Source: Planctomycetota bacterium (GTDB taxonomy: Bacteria; Planctomycetota; PLA2; JAEUHO01). Taken from it: DNA of 64,000 nucleotides. Location of the stretch: NCBI GenBank assembly GCA_020631815.1, contig JACKGW010000004.1, positions 1 through 64,000 on the forward strand, in the 5' to 3' direction. The notes under the pieces are model-generated. The model saw only the letters and a program-made list of their open reading frames with translations, was not told the origin of the DNA and made no database searches. Positions 63,516-64,000 of this stretch are shown here, piece after piece (position 1 is the stretch's first letter; each line of letters starts with the position of its first letter). The translations under genes and the position numbers were made by a program.

Positions 63516-63535
63516 CGCGGCGAGCGCTCGCCGCG
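63516..63535 (+). terminator. 20-bp perfect palindrome downstream of the cysteine-cluster gene
   Basis: CGCGGCGAGC followed by GCTCGCCGCG is a complete palindrome 28 bases after the TAG stop. It can form a strong hairpin or serve as a protein-binding site. Confidence 0.45.
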
Positions 63536-63588
63536 ATAGACCGCCCAACGTTCGTCCGCGTACACTCCATGCGAGGGGAGGAGAGGAA

Positions 63589-64000
63589 ATGCAGTCTCTC
63601 GCAGGTTCTCTGCGGACCGCAGCAAGTGTGGTCGTAGGCCTGGTCGTCCTCTTCGCTTCGCATGCAGCAAGCCAGGGCGGGGAGGAGTTCCCGCCGACCG
63701 GTGGCGAGCTGTTGATCTCCGTACGCGGCGCGGAGTCACGCACGCAGTGCCTGTTCCGGTTGGTCGAGCGCGATTCCGGTGCCCCTCTGTGGGAGGTGCG
63801 CGGACCGCGCGCTCGCATGACGTGGCCCGGCAAGCCTTGCATGCTGATCGTGGCATCGCCCAGGTACGAGCTCGTGGTGCGTGAGCTCCTCACACCAGAA
63901 CCCGTCGTCGTGGAGCTGGAGCCCGCCAAGGGCACTGGCACCTTGCGGCTCGTCGCGCCAGCGGGGGCCCCCGGACCGGAGGTCAAGCTCGAGAGCTGGG
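63589..64000 (+). CDS. Exported hypothetical protein, cut by window end
   Basis: An open frame begins at ATG 63589 with GAGGAGAGG just before it and runs off the window; 137 residues are visible. Signal peptide: MQSLAGSLRTAASVVVGLVVLFASHAASQ, then a mature part with short beta strands (GELLISVRGAESRTQCLFRLVE, YELVVRELLTPEPVVVELEPA). This looks like a carboxypeptidase-regulatory or Ig-like fold. Two cysteines are visible. Family not recognised. Confidence 0.7.
   Translation, partial: MQSLAGSLRTAASVVVGLVVLFASHAASQGGEEFPPTGGELLISVRGAESRTQCLFRLVERDSGAPLWEVRGPRARMTWPGKPCMLIVASPRYELVVRELLTPEPVVVELEPAKGTGTLRLVAPAGAPGPEVKLESW

Overview
The window is a GC-rich bacterial chromosome segment that is almost fully coding. 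Secreted HEAT/PDZ proteins, a PurSL-type PurL with a separate PurQ, alternative complex III and the general gene style suggest a Gram-negative of the Planctomycetota or a neighbouring deep phylum. This placement is an inference; there is no rRNA or marker gene to prove it.

Layout. 1-4.2 kb: a partial unknown gene, a cobalamin-binding-type radical SAM protein, a small zinc-ribbon gene flanked by two 71-bp repeats, and a secreted protein. 4.5-11.3 kb: addB-addA DNA repair operon (minus strand). 11.4-12.6 kb: a FabH-like ketosynthase, separated from the next operon by a 32-bp-arm inverted repeat. 12.7-22.5 kb: an anaerobic benzoyl-CoA degradation island. One minus-strand operon carries the four subunits of an ATP-dependent benzoyl-CoA reductase (bcrC-B-A-D), a RidA-like protein, dienoyl-CoA hydratase, an amidohydrolase-like protein and an odd radical SAM protein. 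A BzdR-type regulator and 6-hydroxycyclohexenecarbonyl-CoA dehydrogenase run divergently, and two perfect palindromes lie between the two units.

22.6-49.4 kb: a nitrogen-oxide respiration island. A 15-gene minus-strand array of about 20 kb, with tiny gaps or overlaps throughout, encodes a dihaem cytochrome c, NarGHJI, a NarK transporter, alternative complex III (ActABCDEF), an exported RIC/ScdA-type di-iron protein, a qNor-family enzyme and a haem-binding protein. The qNor homologue has the substitutions expected of a nitric oxide dismutase (NO to N2 and O2), not a reductase: His to Asn and Glu to Gln in the catalytic site, and loss of the quinol-site residues. Upstream lie a sigma-54-dependent two-component system, a sigma-54-type promoter and, divergently, a NarK-DoxX fusion plus a second, cytoplasmic RIC protein.

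49.4-52.5 kb: a GMC-type dehydrogenase with its small Tat-exported subunit, and an FmdE-family protein. 52.7-56 kb: accA followed by two secreted PDZ proteins. 56.3-61.2 kb: purL-purQ-glycosyltransferase. 61.3-64 kb: a VIT-like secreted protein, a cysteine-cluster protein, and the start of an exported protein cut by the window end.

Together the centre of the window describes an organism that reductively dearomatises benzoyl-CoA and respires nitrate through a quinol pool/ACIII chain. It also appears able to turn NO into N2 and O2. No nitrite reductase, terminal oxidase, ring-opening hydrolase or benzoate-CoA ligase is visible here, so these must lie elsewhere or be replaced.
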